A stretch of 45,192 nucleotides of DNA from Magnetococcales bacterium DCbin4 (GCA_002753735.1 PEAN01000031.1:1-45192), one strand, 5' to 3'; positions 10,350 to 18,747 are shown, counted from the first letter of the stretch. Translations and numbers: made by a program. Notes: generated from the sequence alone by a model not told the origin.

Positions 10350-10360
10350 AATAAGAAAAT

Positions 10361-11650
10361 ATGCTAACTTCCATGCAACTGAAAAATTTCAAGGCCTGGG
10401 GAGAGACGGGCTTCGTGGCATTAAAGCCGGTGACCATGCTGTTGGGTACCAATTCATCGGGAAAATCGTCGCTTATCCAGAGTCTGTTGCTTCTCAAGCA
10501 GACAGTACAGTCACCTGACCGGACCATTCATCTGAATCTGGGAGGGGATGAGGTCAATGATCTCTTTGATTTCGGTAGTTTCTTTACTGTCCTGAAAAAA
10601 GGGTCCAAGAAGAACCAGTTTGAACTGGCTTTTTCTTTTCAGCGTGGTGATGGCAAGGGGCGAGTCAGCGAAGGGTCTTTTCGCGGATGCTACGGGACCG
10701 ATTCCAGAAAAGCGGTCGTCGTCCTGGAGATGGCGCTTGCTTCCGATCAACGTCTTTTTACCCTGAAACGCAGTCAAAGAGATGCATACTCCATCCATGT
10801 TGATGATCAAAAACCACTGAAAAAAGGGCGCGACTTTGCTCCGGAACGCTCGATTGCGTTTCCTGCCAGTGCGATTGCAGAATTGGACAGCGATGACGGC
10901 GCTTTGATCTCTGATCTGAGTTTGATCATCCGCCGAGAACTGGAACAAATCATTTATCTTGGTCCTTTGCGGCGCAAACCTGAACGGGATTATGTCTGGA
11001 ACCGGTCAAAACCAGGTGAGGTTGGCAGTGACGGTCACAAAAGTATCGATGTATTGCTTTCCAGTGCTTTGATTAAGAATGAAGAGCATCTTGCGGTCAT
11101 CGAGGGCGTTTCCAAGTGGCTTTCCAGGATGAACGTCGCTGAAAAGCTGGAAGTACGCCAAATAGGCCGGTCCAGTCGATACGAGGTGGTGGTCCATCGC
11201 AATGGGATGGTCGCCAATTTGCGTGATATCGGTATCGGTGTCTCCCAGGTTTTACCCGTGTTGATCATTGCCTATTTTGCACCACCAGGCAGTACGGTCA
11301 TTCTGGAGGAGCCAGAAATCCATTTGCATCCACTGGCCCAATCGGTATTGGCTGAACTATTTGTCGAGGTCAGCAAGACACGAAAGGTCCAATTCTTGGT
11401 GGAAACCCATTCAGAGCATCTTTTTCGTCGCATGCAAACATTGATTGCCCAAAGAAATACAACCGTCGATACCTGTGCTTTGTATTTCGTTGAATATCAG
11501 GATGAAAATTCAAAATTACGTAGTCTGGACATCGATGAGTTTGGTACAGTGAGAAACTGGCCCGATCATTTTTTTGGCGATACGGTCGGCGAAGTTCGGG
11601 CACAGGCGATGGAACGGGCCAAACGGATGAAGTTTAAATCCAATGGTTGA
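10361..11650 (+). CDS. AAA/ABC-like ATPase with DUF3696-type C-terminus
   Basis: The 429-residue protein has an N-terminal LKNFKAWG strand, Walker A GTNSSGKSS (29-37), an ABC-signature-like GIGVSQVLPV (291-300), Walker B VILEEPEIHLHP (313-324) and a switch histidine in ETHSEH (348-353). The C-terminus (about 376-428, with WPDHFFGD) looks like DUF3696. This is the RecF/OLD/PtuA-like class of ATPases found in many defence systems, where it senses or drives a partner nuclease. It starts 11 nt after the right end of the mobile cassette and overlaps the next gene by 8 nt, so the three genes from 10361 to 12915 are very likely translated together. A missing Toprim domain separates it from full OLD nucleases. 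The role is inferred from context. Confidence 0.85.
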   Translation: MLTSMQLKNFKAWGETGFVALKPVTMLLGTNSSGKSSLIQSLLLLKQTVQSPDRTIHLNLGGDEVNDLFDFGSFFTVLKKGSKKNQFELAFSFQRGDGKGRVSEGSFRGCYGTDSRKAVVVLEMALASDQRLFTLKRSQRDAYSIHVDDQKPLKKGRDFAPERSIAFPASAIAELDSDDGALISDLSLIIRRELEQIIYLGPLRRKPERDYVWNRSKPGEVGSDGHKSIDVLLSSALIKNEEHLAVIEGVSKWLSRMNVAEKLEVRQIGRSSRYEVVVHRNGMVANLRDIGIGVSQVLPVLIIAYFAPPGSTVILEEPEIHLHPLAQSVLAELFVEVSKTRKVQFLVETHSEHLFRRMQTLIAQRNTTVDTCALYFVEYQDENSKLRSLDIDEFGTVRNWPDHFFGDTVGEVRAQAMERAKRMKFKSNG

Positions 11651-12185
11651 ATCGAGAGTTGTCGATACTAATGTCTTGATCGTTGCCAGTGCTGCGGACG
11701 ATGGCTCTCCCTTTCGTCCTGACGCGACTCCAGTGGAAGAAGCCCAACTGAGAGAGATCGTGTTAAAATGGTTTCAAAATTTTGAAAGGGATGCCAAACG
11801 CTATATCGTTTTAGATCATCATTGGTTGATTCTCACCGAATATGGGAACAAACTAAATGTGGACCAGGATTATGCTTATCTGGCGATGATGGCAAAACAG
11901 GATCGAGGGGAGGTACTCTGGGTCGGATTTGAGGTCGATCCCCATGGCCATGCTGTGTTACCGGTTCATCTTGCCAATAGTGTCACTGATCGGGCTGATC
12001 GCAAGATGGTTGCAGCAGCCTTGAGTGCTTTGAACTCAGGTAATGCATGCAAGTTAACCAATGCATGTGATTCAGACTGGTTAGATTGTACCCAGGTATT
12101 GAAGGACTATGGTGTAGAAGTAGAACAATTATTGGAAGAATGGTTGCTCCAACAAAAATTAAAGAAAAATAAGAACTGTGAGTGA
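11643..12185 (+). CDS. PIN-like nuclease domain protein
   Basis: This 180-residue protein begins VESRVVDTNVLIVASA, with the PIN hallmark Asp (D8) and Thr/Asn. Further acidic candidates are E66 in LTEYGN, D116/D119 in VTDRADRKMVAAALS, and D143/D145 in ACDSDWLDC, spaced as in PIN-fold metal-dependent ribonucleases. It overlaps the ATPase gene by 8 nt upstream and the RNA ligase gene by 8 nt downstream. Known PIN proteins often cut tRNA, rRNA or mRNA. A nuclease activity controlled by the ATPase and repaired by the ligase is inferred. The family match is by motif only and somewhat divergent, and no VapB-like antitoxin is adjacent. Confidence 0.7.
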   Translation: MVESRVVDTNVLIVASAADDGSPFRPDATPVEEAQLREIVLKWFQNFERDAKRYIVLDHHWLILTEYGNKLNVDQDYAYLAMMAKQDRGEVLWVGFEVDPHGHAVLPVHLANSVTDRADRKMVAAALSALNSGNACKLTNACDSDWLDCTQVLKDYGVEVEQLLEEWLLQQKLKKNKNCE

Positions 12186-12915
12186 TTTTTTTCGTTTTCC
12201 TCATACACCTCATCTTGCTTGGTTGGGAAAAGGACAACCCAGAGATGACAAGTTAATACCGCCTGATGAAGCGTTGCAATTTCTGTCAGATGAAGTCGTG
12301 ATCGAAGAAAAACTCGATGGTGCCAATTTGGGAATATCCCTGACGGAAGATGGCAAAGTGCAAATTCAGAATCGTGGACACTATCTTGTTCCACCATTCA
12401 AGGGACAATTTTCTCGCCTCAATACATGGGTTACACCTTACCAATTCCACCTGATGGATTCCCTGGAGCGTCATCTCATCGTTTTCGGAGAATGGTGCAG
12501 TGCCAAGCATTCGCTGGATTATGACGCTTTACCAGACTGGTTTATCGTGTTTGATGTGTATGATAGAAAGCGTAGCAGTTTTTGGAATACTTCCAGGCGT
12601 AATGAGTTGGCAAACATGTTCGGGTTTGCCACCGTTAACCAGATCTCCAAAGGCCGGACGACGATGGAAAAACTTAGAGCACTATTAGACTCACAACCAA
12701 GTGCTTATCGTCAGGGACTTATGGAAGGAATCATCATTCGCAGGGAATCCTCTGAATGGTGTAAAGGCAGAGCAAAATTTGTCCGATCCGATTTTACTCA
12801 GAACATCAATGAACATTGGCAGCGGAACCGTATTGAATGGAATAGAACGTTGATTTGTTCATCATTATCCAATCAAGATCCAGCTTTTTCCACAACCACC
12901 CCCTCAGGAGAATAA
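12178..12915 (+). CDS. RNA ligase family protein (covalent nucleotidyltransferase)
   Basis: The GTG start at 12178 overlaps the end of the PIN gene by 8 nt. The 245-residue product shows the ordered motifs of ATP-dependent RNA ligases: motif I EEKLDGAN with catalytic Lys45, a downstream NRG, motif III VFGEWC (102-107), IIIa FDVYD (125-129), motif IV EGIIIR (183-188) and motif V KGRAKFVR (196-203). Such enzymes adenylate themselves, transfer AMP to a 5'-phosphate and seal RNA nicks. The length suits a minimal Rnl2-like nucleotidyltransferase core with little C-terminal domain. Next to a PIN nuclease it could reseal RNA cut by phage, by a host nuclease or by its partner. The substrate is unknown. 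Confidence 0.85.
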   Translation: MSDFFRFPHTPHLAWLGKGQPRDDKLIPPDEALQFLSDEVVIEEKLDGANLGISLTEDGKVQIQNRGHYLVPPFKGQFSRLNTWVTPYQFHLMDSLERHLIVFGEWCSAKHSLDYDALPDWFIVFDVYDRKRSSFWNTSRRNELANMFGFATVNQISKGRTTMEKLRALLDSQPSAYRQGLMEGIIIRRESSEWCKGRAKFVRSDFTQNINEHWQRNRIEWNRTLICSSLSNQDPAFSTTTPSGE

Positions 12916-12919
12916 CTCG

Positions 12920-13216
12920 ATGGTTACACCGCCAGAAGAACCAAAAGTCACCTCGACCGTCCCTGCCACCCAGATCGTGTGGGATGACAGTCAGATGCAG
13001 ACCAGTTATGCCAATGTGTGCAACGTGTTGGGAACGCGTGAGGAAATCATGGTTTTGTTCGGTGCCAATCAGGCGTGGCAGGCGGACCAGAAAGAGGTCA
13101 AGGTGGTGCTTTCCAACCGGATCGTCCTGAATCCATTTGCTGCCAAAAGGCTCATGACCCTGTTGGAAATGGGGCTGCGCGAATATGAATCCCGTTATGG
13201 TGAATTGAAACTTTGA
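12920..13216 (+). CDS. DUF3467 family protein
   Basis: The 98-residue protein matches the pattern of DUF3467: a central SYANVCNVLGTREEIMVLFG strand region and a C-terminal NRIVLNPFAAKRLMTLLEMG helix. The function of this small family is unknown. It starts 4 nt after the RNA ligase stop and overlaps the next gene by 4 nt (TTGA), so it is coupled to the HlyD-like adaptor and may belong to an export locus rather than to the ATPase-PIN-ligase set. Codon usage returns here to the GC-rich style of the rest of the window. Confidence 0.75.
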   Translation: MVTPPEEPKVTSTVPATQIVWDDSQMQTSYANVCNVLGTREEIMVLFGANQAWQADQKEVKVVLSNRIVLNPFAAKRLMTLLEMGLREYESRYGELKL

Positions 13217-15087
13217 TTGATCGGGGGCATCGCCCCGTGGCCGCAACCGATCTTTCCACCCATGTTTCCGATCCCTGGCTGATTCTTGGCCGGGAGGATG
13301 ATGCCCATGCCCATGCGACCTGGCTCAAATGTCTGGTCGCGGGGATGGGGGGCGAGGTCCAGGAGGCAGTCCTGGTCCTGGCTGATCCTGCGTCACAACG
13401 GTTCCATCCGGCAGCGATCTGGCCAGGTGAAACCGTCAGCAAGGATTTGGCGCAACTTTCGGAACAGGCGCTGGATAAACGGATGCCCCTCACCGCCTTT
13501 CGCGGTCGGGGATTGATGGCTTGGTTGATCGAGCGTGAGGGTACGGTGCGGGGTGTGGTTGCACTGGCCTTTTCCGCGGGGGTCCCACGTCATGCCATGT
13601 CATGGTTGCGTTGGGGCCAGGGATGGTTGGAGCAAACCTGGCGTGAAGCGGAGGTCACCGCTGAGTCCGAATTGCGGGAACGTCTGCTGCTGGCCCTGGA
13701 TTTGACCATGATTGCCCTTGATGCCCCGAATGCCGAGGCATCGGTTCATGCGGTCGTGACTGAAGCGGCTGCCCGGCTGGAGTGTGATCGGGTTTCCGTT
13801 GGTTTTGTCAAAGGTTCCCAGGTCAAGTTTTCGGCCCTTTCCCATTCGGTGGATGTCGCTCGGCGAATCGATCTGATCCATGCCATCGAAGCGGCGATGA
13901 ATGAGGCGATGGAACAGTCTACCCCCATTCACGTCGGACTCTATACCCACGCCCGGGATACGGATGGACCCAAAAGTGGCGGAAGTGCCGATTGGATCAA
14001 CATTCGGGAACATCAACATCTGGTCCGTGATTTTGGTGCCGAAACGGTCTTGTCCGTTCCCTTTGCGGCAGGAGAAAATGAATCGCGAAGGATGGGGGTG
14101 TTCCTTTTTGAATGGCCGGAGTCGAACGTTGCCGATGTCCGGTTACAGCAAGCGGAAACGTTGACGCCCATTCTGGGCCGGGTATTGCTCAACCGGCGCC
14201 GGGTCGAACGTCCGTGGTACGAACGGGCGTTGGAGGGGACACGCGAAGAGTCGGAACGGCTGACCGGTCCTTTGGGGGGACAACGCAAGCTACTTGTGGC
14301 CTTGGGTTTGGCGCTGCTTTTGTTCTTTTCTTATATGGAGGGGGATTATCGGCTGTCAGCCACTGCCAGTCTGGAAGGGGGAATTCTCCGGGTTATTGTT
14401 TCGCCCTATGATGGTTATGTCGCAACCGCCAGGGTGCGTGCCGGACAGGTGGTCAAAGAGGGGGAAGAGCTGGCGCGGTTGGACGACCGTGATATTCGTT
14501 TGGAACTTTCCCGCTGGACCAGTCAACAGGCGCAATATCAAAAGCAAACCGATGATGCCCAGGCCCAGCACAACCTTGCCCAGATTCAGATTGCCATGGC
14601 CCAGGCTAGGCAGGCGGCGGCGCAACGTGAATTGTCGGAAACCATGCTTGCCCGGGCACGGATCGTTGCCCCTTTCGATGGAATCATTGTCAGTGGTGAT
14701 TTATCGCAGCATCTCGGGGGGACGGTCAGCAAGGGGCAGACCTTGTTCGAAATCGCTCCGTTGAATGCGTACCGGATTGTATTGCAAGTGGAAGAATATG
14801 ATATCGGTCGTGTCAGCGTTGGGCAACGGGGCACTTTGATGCTTGCAGCCCTTCCGGGAAAGACGTTTCCCTTCCAGGTTTCATTGGTAACCCCGGTTGC
14901 CAGTGTGACCGAGGGACGCAATCATTTTCGGGTTGAAGCTGCCTTGGCGAGCGTCAATGAACGTCTGCGTCCAGGAATGGAAGGGGTTGGGAAAATCGAT
15001 GTGGGCCGTGAATTGTTGATTTGGATCTGGACCCACCGTTTCTTTGAATGGATGCGCTTGCAACTGTGGTCGCTATTGGGAATCTAA
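13213..15087 (+). CDS. GAF domain-HlyD family membrane-fusion adaptor
   Basis: The TTG start overlaps the stop of the DUF3467 gene (TTGA). The 624-residue product has an N-terminal cytoplasmic part with a GAF-like domain (about 155-325), a single TM helix (about 358-378, LLVALGLALLLFFSY) and a periplasmic adaptor with split lipoyl halves (VSPYDGYVATARVRAGQVVKEGEEL near 400; IVAPFDGIIVSG near 490) around a coiled-coil hairpin rich in Gln and Ala, then a barrel domain. HlyD-type adaptors bridge inner-membrane transporters to the outer-membrane channel. The N-terminal sensor half suggests cytoplasmic control of export. No ABC transporter or TolC lies next to it. Export of the giant RTX/VCBS protein is a reasonable but unproven role. 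Its TAA stop is the first triplet of a dispersed repeat end, so the native C-terminus may have been altered. Confidence 0.8.
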   Translation: MIDRGHRPVAATDLSTHVSDPWLILGREDDAHAHATWLKCLVAGMGGEVQEAVLVLADPASQRFHPAAIWPGETVSKDLAQLSEQALDKRMPLTAFRGRGLMAWLIEREGTVRGVVALAFSAGVPRHAMSWLRWGQGWLEQTWREAEVTAESELRERLLLALDLTMIALDAPNAEASVHAVVTEAAARLECDRVSVGFVKGSQVKFSALSHSVDVARRIDLIHAIEAAMNEAMEQSTPIHVGLYTHARDTDGPKSGGSADWINIREHQHLVRDFGAETVLSVPFAAGENESRRMGVFLFEWPESNVADVRLQQAETLTPILGRVLLNRRRVERPWYERALEGTREESERLTGPLGGQRKLLVALGLALLLFFSYMEGDYRLSATASLEGGILRVIVSPYDGYVATARVRAGQVVKEGEELARLDDRDIRLELSRWTSQQAQYQKQTDDAQAQHNLAQIQIAMAQARQAAAQRELSETMLARARIVAPFDGIIVSGDLSQHLGGTVSKGQTLFEIAPLNAYRIVLQVEEYDIGRVSVGQRGTLMLAALPGKTFPFQVSLVTPVASVTEGRNHFRVEAALASVNERLRPGMEGVGKIDVGRELLIWIWTHRFFEWMRLQLWSLLGI

Positions 15088-15185
15088 TTCTACTTTGTCA
15101 CATTCATTAATCAGGGATTGTTGACACTCAAAATATTATTGAAAGAAAAAATGGGGCTTAAGGGATTGCCCCCAGGACTTTGATT
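15085..15185 (+). repeat. Half copy of the dispersed palindromic repeat
   Basis: It begins TAATTCTACTTTGTCAC, matches one arm of the complete element at 18748-18924 for about 60 bp, and runs to the GGGATTGCCCCCAGG core and ACTTTGATTTTT. The opposite arm is absent. The first three bases are the stop codon of the HlyD-like gene. Confidence 0.8.
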
Positions 15186-15219
15186 TTTATTTTGTTTTTT
15201 ACGCGCTATTTCACCCGAA

Positions 15220-15254
15220 GCGATCTTCCCGCGTGGTTTTTGCGGGAAGATCGC
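15220..15254. repeat. 13-bp perfect inverted repeat (hairpin)
   Basis: GCGATCTTCCCGC (15220-15232) pairs perfectly with 15242-15254 around a 9-nt loop. There is no T run after it on the plus strand, so it is not a textbook intrinsic terminator, although it is the first strong hairpin after the HlyD-like gene. Confidence 0.75.
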
Positions 15255-15270
15255 GCAGACGCGAGCCTTG

Positions 15271-15310
15271 GTTTGCCTTTCTTCGCGCTTTAAAGCGAAA
15301 AAAGGCAAAC
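15271..15310. repeat. Inverted repeat, 10 + 5 bp stem
   Basis: GTTTGCCTTT (15271-15280) pairs with AAAGGCAAAC (15301-15310). After one C/A mismatch, TTCGC (15282-15286) pairs with GCGAA (15295-15299) around an 8-nt loop. It is the second of three hairpins in a row. Confidence 0.75.
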
Positions 15311-15333
15311 GCATTGCATGTGGTCATGCCTCA

Positions 15334-15398
15334 CCCCCTGCAATGTGTCCCGGTCTTTTCGCGGTTTTTGCAAACAAGACCGGGACCATTGTAGGGGG
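15334..15398. repeat. Large inverted repeat, 23-bp stem with one bulge
   Basis: CCCCCTGCAATG (15334-15345) pairs with CATTGTAGGGGG (15387-15398), with one G-T wobble. After a single bulged T, GTCCCGGTCTT (15347-15357) pairs perfectly with AAGACCGGGAC (15376-15386). The loop is 18 nt. A 12-bp palindrome, TGGTGGCCACCA (15403-15414), follows at once. Confidence 0.75.
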
Positions 15399-15414
15399 TC
15401 TTGGTGGCCACCAT

Positions 15415-15757
15415 GGTTTCATTCATTCTTGTAGCCTGTCCGTCACCCTGTTTCCATAAGTTGATAGCCCAGCAGTTTCATTATACTCCAGGAGTGGTCC
15501 GTCAGCCCAGCAGCCGCCATGGCTGGAGTTTGATGACAACTGTACCGGTCCCCGATGAAGTTCCACAGGGTACGTGGTTTCCAAACAGAAATTGTAATGG
15601 TCCACCATCCAGGTTTTGCGAAGAGGGGAACGCAATGCCCGAGTGCGCCAGATGCAACCTGCGAACCAGAGAGATCTGAATGGTTACTATTACTTCCTCC
15701 CCCCCACCATCCCCCGGTGCAACCTGCGAACCAGAGGGATCTGATTGGTAACCCCTG
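15415..15757. other. Gene-free stretch with a 35-bp direct repeat
   Basis: No credible gene. Two direct repeats of 35 bp (15653-15687 and 15718-15752) begin TGCAACCTGCGAACCAGAG and agree at 32 of 35 positions, with a 65-bp period. The second copy abuts the 3' end of cheW. The surrounding sequence has no recognisable coding pattern. Confidence 0.6.
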
Positions 15758-16273
15758 TCATGCCGCCCGTTCATGTTGATTGGGTAAAGGTACACTGGTA
15801 TTACGGATAGTGTTGAGCTCGTGCACAGAGAAAATCTTGTCCGTGTCCAACAAGATAACGAAGTTATCGTGTAGTTTGCCCATGCCGCAAATATAGTCGG
15901 CGCGCAAGCCAGTACCTACTTTTGGTGGGGGTTCAATCTGATCGGGGTTCAATTCCATCACCTCTTTGACCGAATCAGCCATGGCCCCAATGACAGTTGT
16001 ACCATTTTCTTGCTTAACATCAATGATGATGAAGCAGGTATTGACAGTTCTTTTCCCATTGGCCATGCCGAACTTCAATCGCAAATCAATGATCGGCACG
16101 ACACTGCCACGCAAGTTGATCACTCCACACATGAAGTCCGGAGTACTGGGAATATGGGTCAGATCGGTAAACTCCAGCACCTCCTTAATTTTTGAGATAT
16201 CAATGGCAAATACCTCTTTGTCCAGGTGAAAAGTCAGAAACTGCGTTGGTTCCACGATGCCTACGACACTCAT
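15758..16273 (-). CDS. cheW: Chemotaxis coupling protein CheW
   Basis: The ATG at 16273 was chosen because AAAGGAG lies 6 nt upstream; a start 7 codons earlier (16294) has no such site. The 171-residue product is a full CheW domain: FLTFHLDKEVFAIDISKIKEVLE, THIPSTPDFMCGVINLRGSVVPIIDLR, and DSVKEVMELNPDQIEPPP. CheW links chemoreceptors to CheA at the cell pole. The gene follows the MCP gene by 17 nt on the same strand, so the two are probably cotranscribed. No cheA, cheR or cheB is nearby, which suggests a dedicated coupling protein for this receptor. Confidence 0.93.
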   Translation of the reverse strand: MSVVGIVEPTQFLTFHLDKEVFAIDISKIKEVLEFTDLTHIPSTPDFMCGVINLRGSVVPIIDLRLKFGMANGKRTVNTCFIIIDVKQENGTTVIGAMADSVKEVMELNPDQIEPPPKVGTGLRADYICGMGKLHDNFVILLDTDKIFSVHELNTIRNTSVPLPNQHERAA

Positions 16274-16290
16274 AGGGAAACTCCTTTGTA

Positions 16291-18480
16291 TCAAAAGGAT
16301 TCAAATTCTTCATCCGAATGCTTCTCGGGTCCGATTTTCAGGTCAACCCCTTCGGGTTTGCGTGGGCTGGATTCAACTGAATGTTTCCCAACGTGGGTCA
16401 GTGCCCTGGTCCCTGGTTTTGCACCATGAGCGATTTGCGTTTTGGAGCCACTCTTTGGTTTTTGTGTTTTCCGGCTTGCGGGCTTCTCACGATGGCCAAT
16501 ATTGAAGAATGACATGGTTTGATTCATCAGTTCGGCTTGGGAACGCAGTTCCTCCGCAGTTGCGGCCATTTCTTCGGAAGCACCTGCGTTTTGTTGAATC
16601 ACTTGGTCAAGTTGTTGGATTGCCTGGTTGATCTGGCCCGCTCCCTGACTTTGCTCCCGACTGGAGGCAGCGATCTCCTTGATAAGCTCCGCTGTTTTCT
16701 GAATGTCAGGAACCAGTTTGTTGATGATTCCTCCGGCCCTCTCCGCCACATCAACACTTGATGCGGAAAGTTGGCTGATTTCCCCGGCCGCTGTTTGACT
16801 ACGTTCCGCCAACTTTCTCACCTCTGCAGCAACTACCGCAAACCCCTTGCCATGCTCTCCGGCCCGTGCAGCCTCGATGGCTGCATTCAAAGCCAGCAGG
16901 TTGGTCTGTCTGGCAATCTCCTCGATAATTCCAATTTTTGAGGCGATCTCTTTCATGGCACGTACCGCCTCACTCACTGCCTTCCCCCCTTCCTCCGCAT
17001 CCTTGGCGGCCTTTTGCGAAATGCTTTGGGTCGTATTGGCGTTGTCGGTGTTTGTCTGAATATTCGCCGACATTTCCTCAATGGCCGACGAGGTTTCCTC
17101 GATGGAGGCTGCCTGTTGGGTCGCGCCTTGGGAAAGATTTTGTGCGGAATCGGATATTTCATTGCTTCCGGTAGTAACCTGGGTAGCCGCCGTCGAAACC
17201 CCTTCGATGATTTCCCGCAGCTTTTCCACCATGTCCTTGATGGACAAGAAAATGCCCGTTGCCTTGCTGGAAGCGTCAAACCGCATGCCTAAATCACCAG
17301 CAGCCACTTTCGACGTCAACTCACTGATGGCTTTTGGTTCACCACCGACCTGAATGAGGACCAGACGGATGATGTACAATCCAAACCCCATACTCAAGAT
17401 GATGGACGCCACGATGGTCGAGGAGATGAACGTGAACGTGTTGCCGACCGTTGCCTTGTTGGCTTCCTGGCGCTTGCCCATCAACTCTTTTTCTTCGTTG
17501 CTGAAGTCCGCCATGATCTGACGAAATTTGTCAAAATACAGCTTGCCATGACCCGCTCCAACCAGTCTGGACATGTCATCCATGGTTTTTGCCGAGCCAA
17601 TCTTGCGACGCAAGGCGATCTCGGGATCTACGATTTCTTTCATCCAGCCACCGATGGTGGACTCCATCTCACCCAGAAGTTGCACCTGGGCAGGATTGTC
17701 CTCCACCATTTTTTTCAAACTGGACGTCAGTTCGAAAAACTTTTTTCTGCCATTGTTGTATGGTGCCAGAAAGTCCTCTTTGCCAGCCAACAGGTAGCCA
17801 CGCATACCGGTTTCCATGTCCACGGCGGACATCAAGATTGCGTTGGCTTGACCGATGACCTGGTAGGTGTGGACAACCCATTCGACGGATTTTTTCATTT
17901 CTTCGCCACTTTGTGCCCCACTGGCACTCATCTCTTTCTGGCGCTTGTCCAGGAGGGTGGATTCCCGATCAATAAAAGTCTGAACCTGCTCCCTGAACTT
18001 GTCGAAAAAAACCTTGCCACGGCCCTCACCCACCAATTTGGCCATGTCATTCATGGTTTCGGCGTTACCGATCTCCCGACGCAGGTTGATGGAGGGCATC
18101 GTATCTTTCTCCTGCCACTCCCGCAAAATCTTATCCACCTCTGCCAACCGATTGACCTGTATTGGATTATCGCTAACCGTATCCTTCAGGGATTCGATTT
18201 TTGCATAGGCATCCTTTTCGCCACCCTTGTAAGGGTCGAGGAACTCTTCCTTGCCGGCCAGCAGGTAGCCACGCATACCGGTTTCCATGTCCACCGCCGA
18301 ACTGATGATGGATGCCGCCTGGCCAAGGACCTCATAGGTATGCACAACCCTGTCGTTGGTGGCACTGATGCCGTTGATGTTTTGTATGGCGACCACGCCA
18401 AGCAGTATCAGCATGATCAAGGGTATTGCGATGCCGGTTATTATCTGTGTTCTCAGCTTTAATTTGTCCATGTTCCACAC
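16291..18480 (-). CDS. Methyl-accepting chemotaxis protein with two CHASE3 domains
   Basis: The 729-residue receptor has a TM helix near residues 13-32 and then two CHASE3-type periplasmic modules. Both contain the near-identical strings [18 protein letters not shown] and VVHTY. A second TM helix lies at about 350-375, followed by HAMP ([23 protein letters not shown]) and a full signalling domain with hairpin tip [23 protein letters not shown]. It acts in the inner membrane by controlling CheA through CheW, whose gene follows 17 nt downstream. The ligand is unknown. An in-frame ATG three codons further in (18471) is an alternative start; neither has a strong Shine-Dalgarno. The repeated CHASE3 half arose by internal duplication, since the DNA copies are still similar about 470 bp apart. 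Confidence 0.93.
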   Translation of the reverse strand: MWNMDKLKLRTQIITGIAIPLIMLILLGVVAIQNINGISATNDRVVHTYEVLGQAASIISSAVDMETGMRGYLLAGKEEFLDPYKGGEKDAYAKIESLKDTVSDNPIQVNRLAEVDKILREWQEKDTMPSINLRREIGNAETMNDMAKLVGEGRGKVFFDKFREQVQTFIDRESTLLDKRQKEMSASGAQSGEEMKKSVEWVVHTYQVIGQANAILMSAVDMETGMRGYLLAGKEDFLAPYNNGRKKFFELTSSLKKMVEDNPAQVQLLGEMESTIGGWMKEIVDPEIALRRKIGSAKTMDDMSRLVGAGHGKLYFDKFRQIMADFSNEEKELMGKRQEANKATVGNTFTFISSTIVASIILSMGFGLYIIRLVLIQVGGEPKAISELTSKVAAGDLGMRFDASSKATGIFLSIKDMVEKLREIIEGVSTAATQVTTGSNEISDSAQNLSQGATQQAASIEETSSAIEEMSANIQTNTDNANTTQSISQKAAKDAEEGGKAVSEAVRAMKEIASKIGIIEEIARQTNLLALNAAIEAARAGEHGKGFAVVAAEVRKLAERSQTAAGEISQLSASSVDVAERAGGIINKLVPDIQKTAELIKEIAASSREQSQGAGQINQAIQQLDQVIQQNAGASEEMAATAEELRSQAELMNQTMSFFNIGHREKPASRKTQKPKSGSKTQIAHGAKPGTRALTHVGKHSVESSPRKPEGVDLKIGPEKHSDEEFESF

Positions 18481-18747
18481 ATTCCACTATGATGATAGTA
18501 ATGAACAAAAACCTGAAGTGCCCCATTTCCTTTTCCAGTCTCCTCGGACGACCTTGCCCGGGCATGGCCCCCCGGGCAAAAAAAGTCAAAACCAGAATCT
18601 GGAGAAAACCAAACCAACGTCCCATCATCTCTGCAACACCGATACTTCAAAAGAACACATTTGAACATGGTACCCATTATTGAAAAAAAATGTCAAAAAA
18701 ATAAAGAAAAATTTTCACCGCGCCCAGCTTGGAATTCATAGTTTTCG
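18481..18747. other. Upstream region of the MCP gene, with hairpin and promoter candidate
   Basis: No gene. TTGCCCGGG (18554-18562) pairs with CCCGGGCAA (18571-18579), a 9-bp perfect stem with an 8-nt loop that would lie in the MCP transcript leader. A sigma70-like promoter candidate lies further out, at 18667-18696. Confidence 0.5.
18667..18696 (-). promoter_or_regulatory. Candidate sigma70-type promoter for mcp-cheW
   Basis: On the minus strand, TTGACA (18696-18691) is followed after 18 nt by TACCAT (18672-18667), 4 of 6 matches to TATAAT. It lies about 190 nt upstream of the MCP start. Spacing is slightly long and no flagellar sigma28 pattern was seen. Confidence 0.3.

Noticed and set aside
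11643-12185. Classical VapC toxin of a toxin-antitoxin pair
   Set aside because: At 180 residues it is longer than usual VapC, and the coupled neighbours are an ATPase and an RNA ligase rather than a small DNA-binding antitoxin.
15220-15254. Intrinsic terminator after the HlyD-like gene
   Set aside because: The stem is strong but is followed by CGCAGACG rather than a T tract on the plus strand.
17548-18462. 304-codon frame opposite the CHASE3 receptor
   Set aside because: Antisense shadow of an unmistakable MCP; its apparent internal repeat reflects the CHASE3 duplication.
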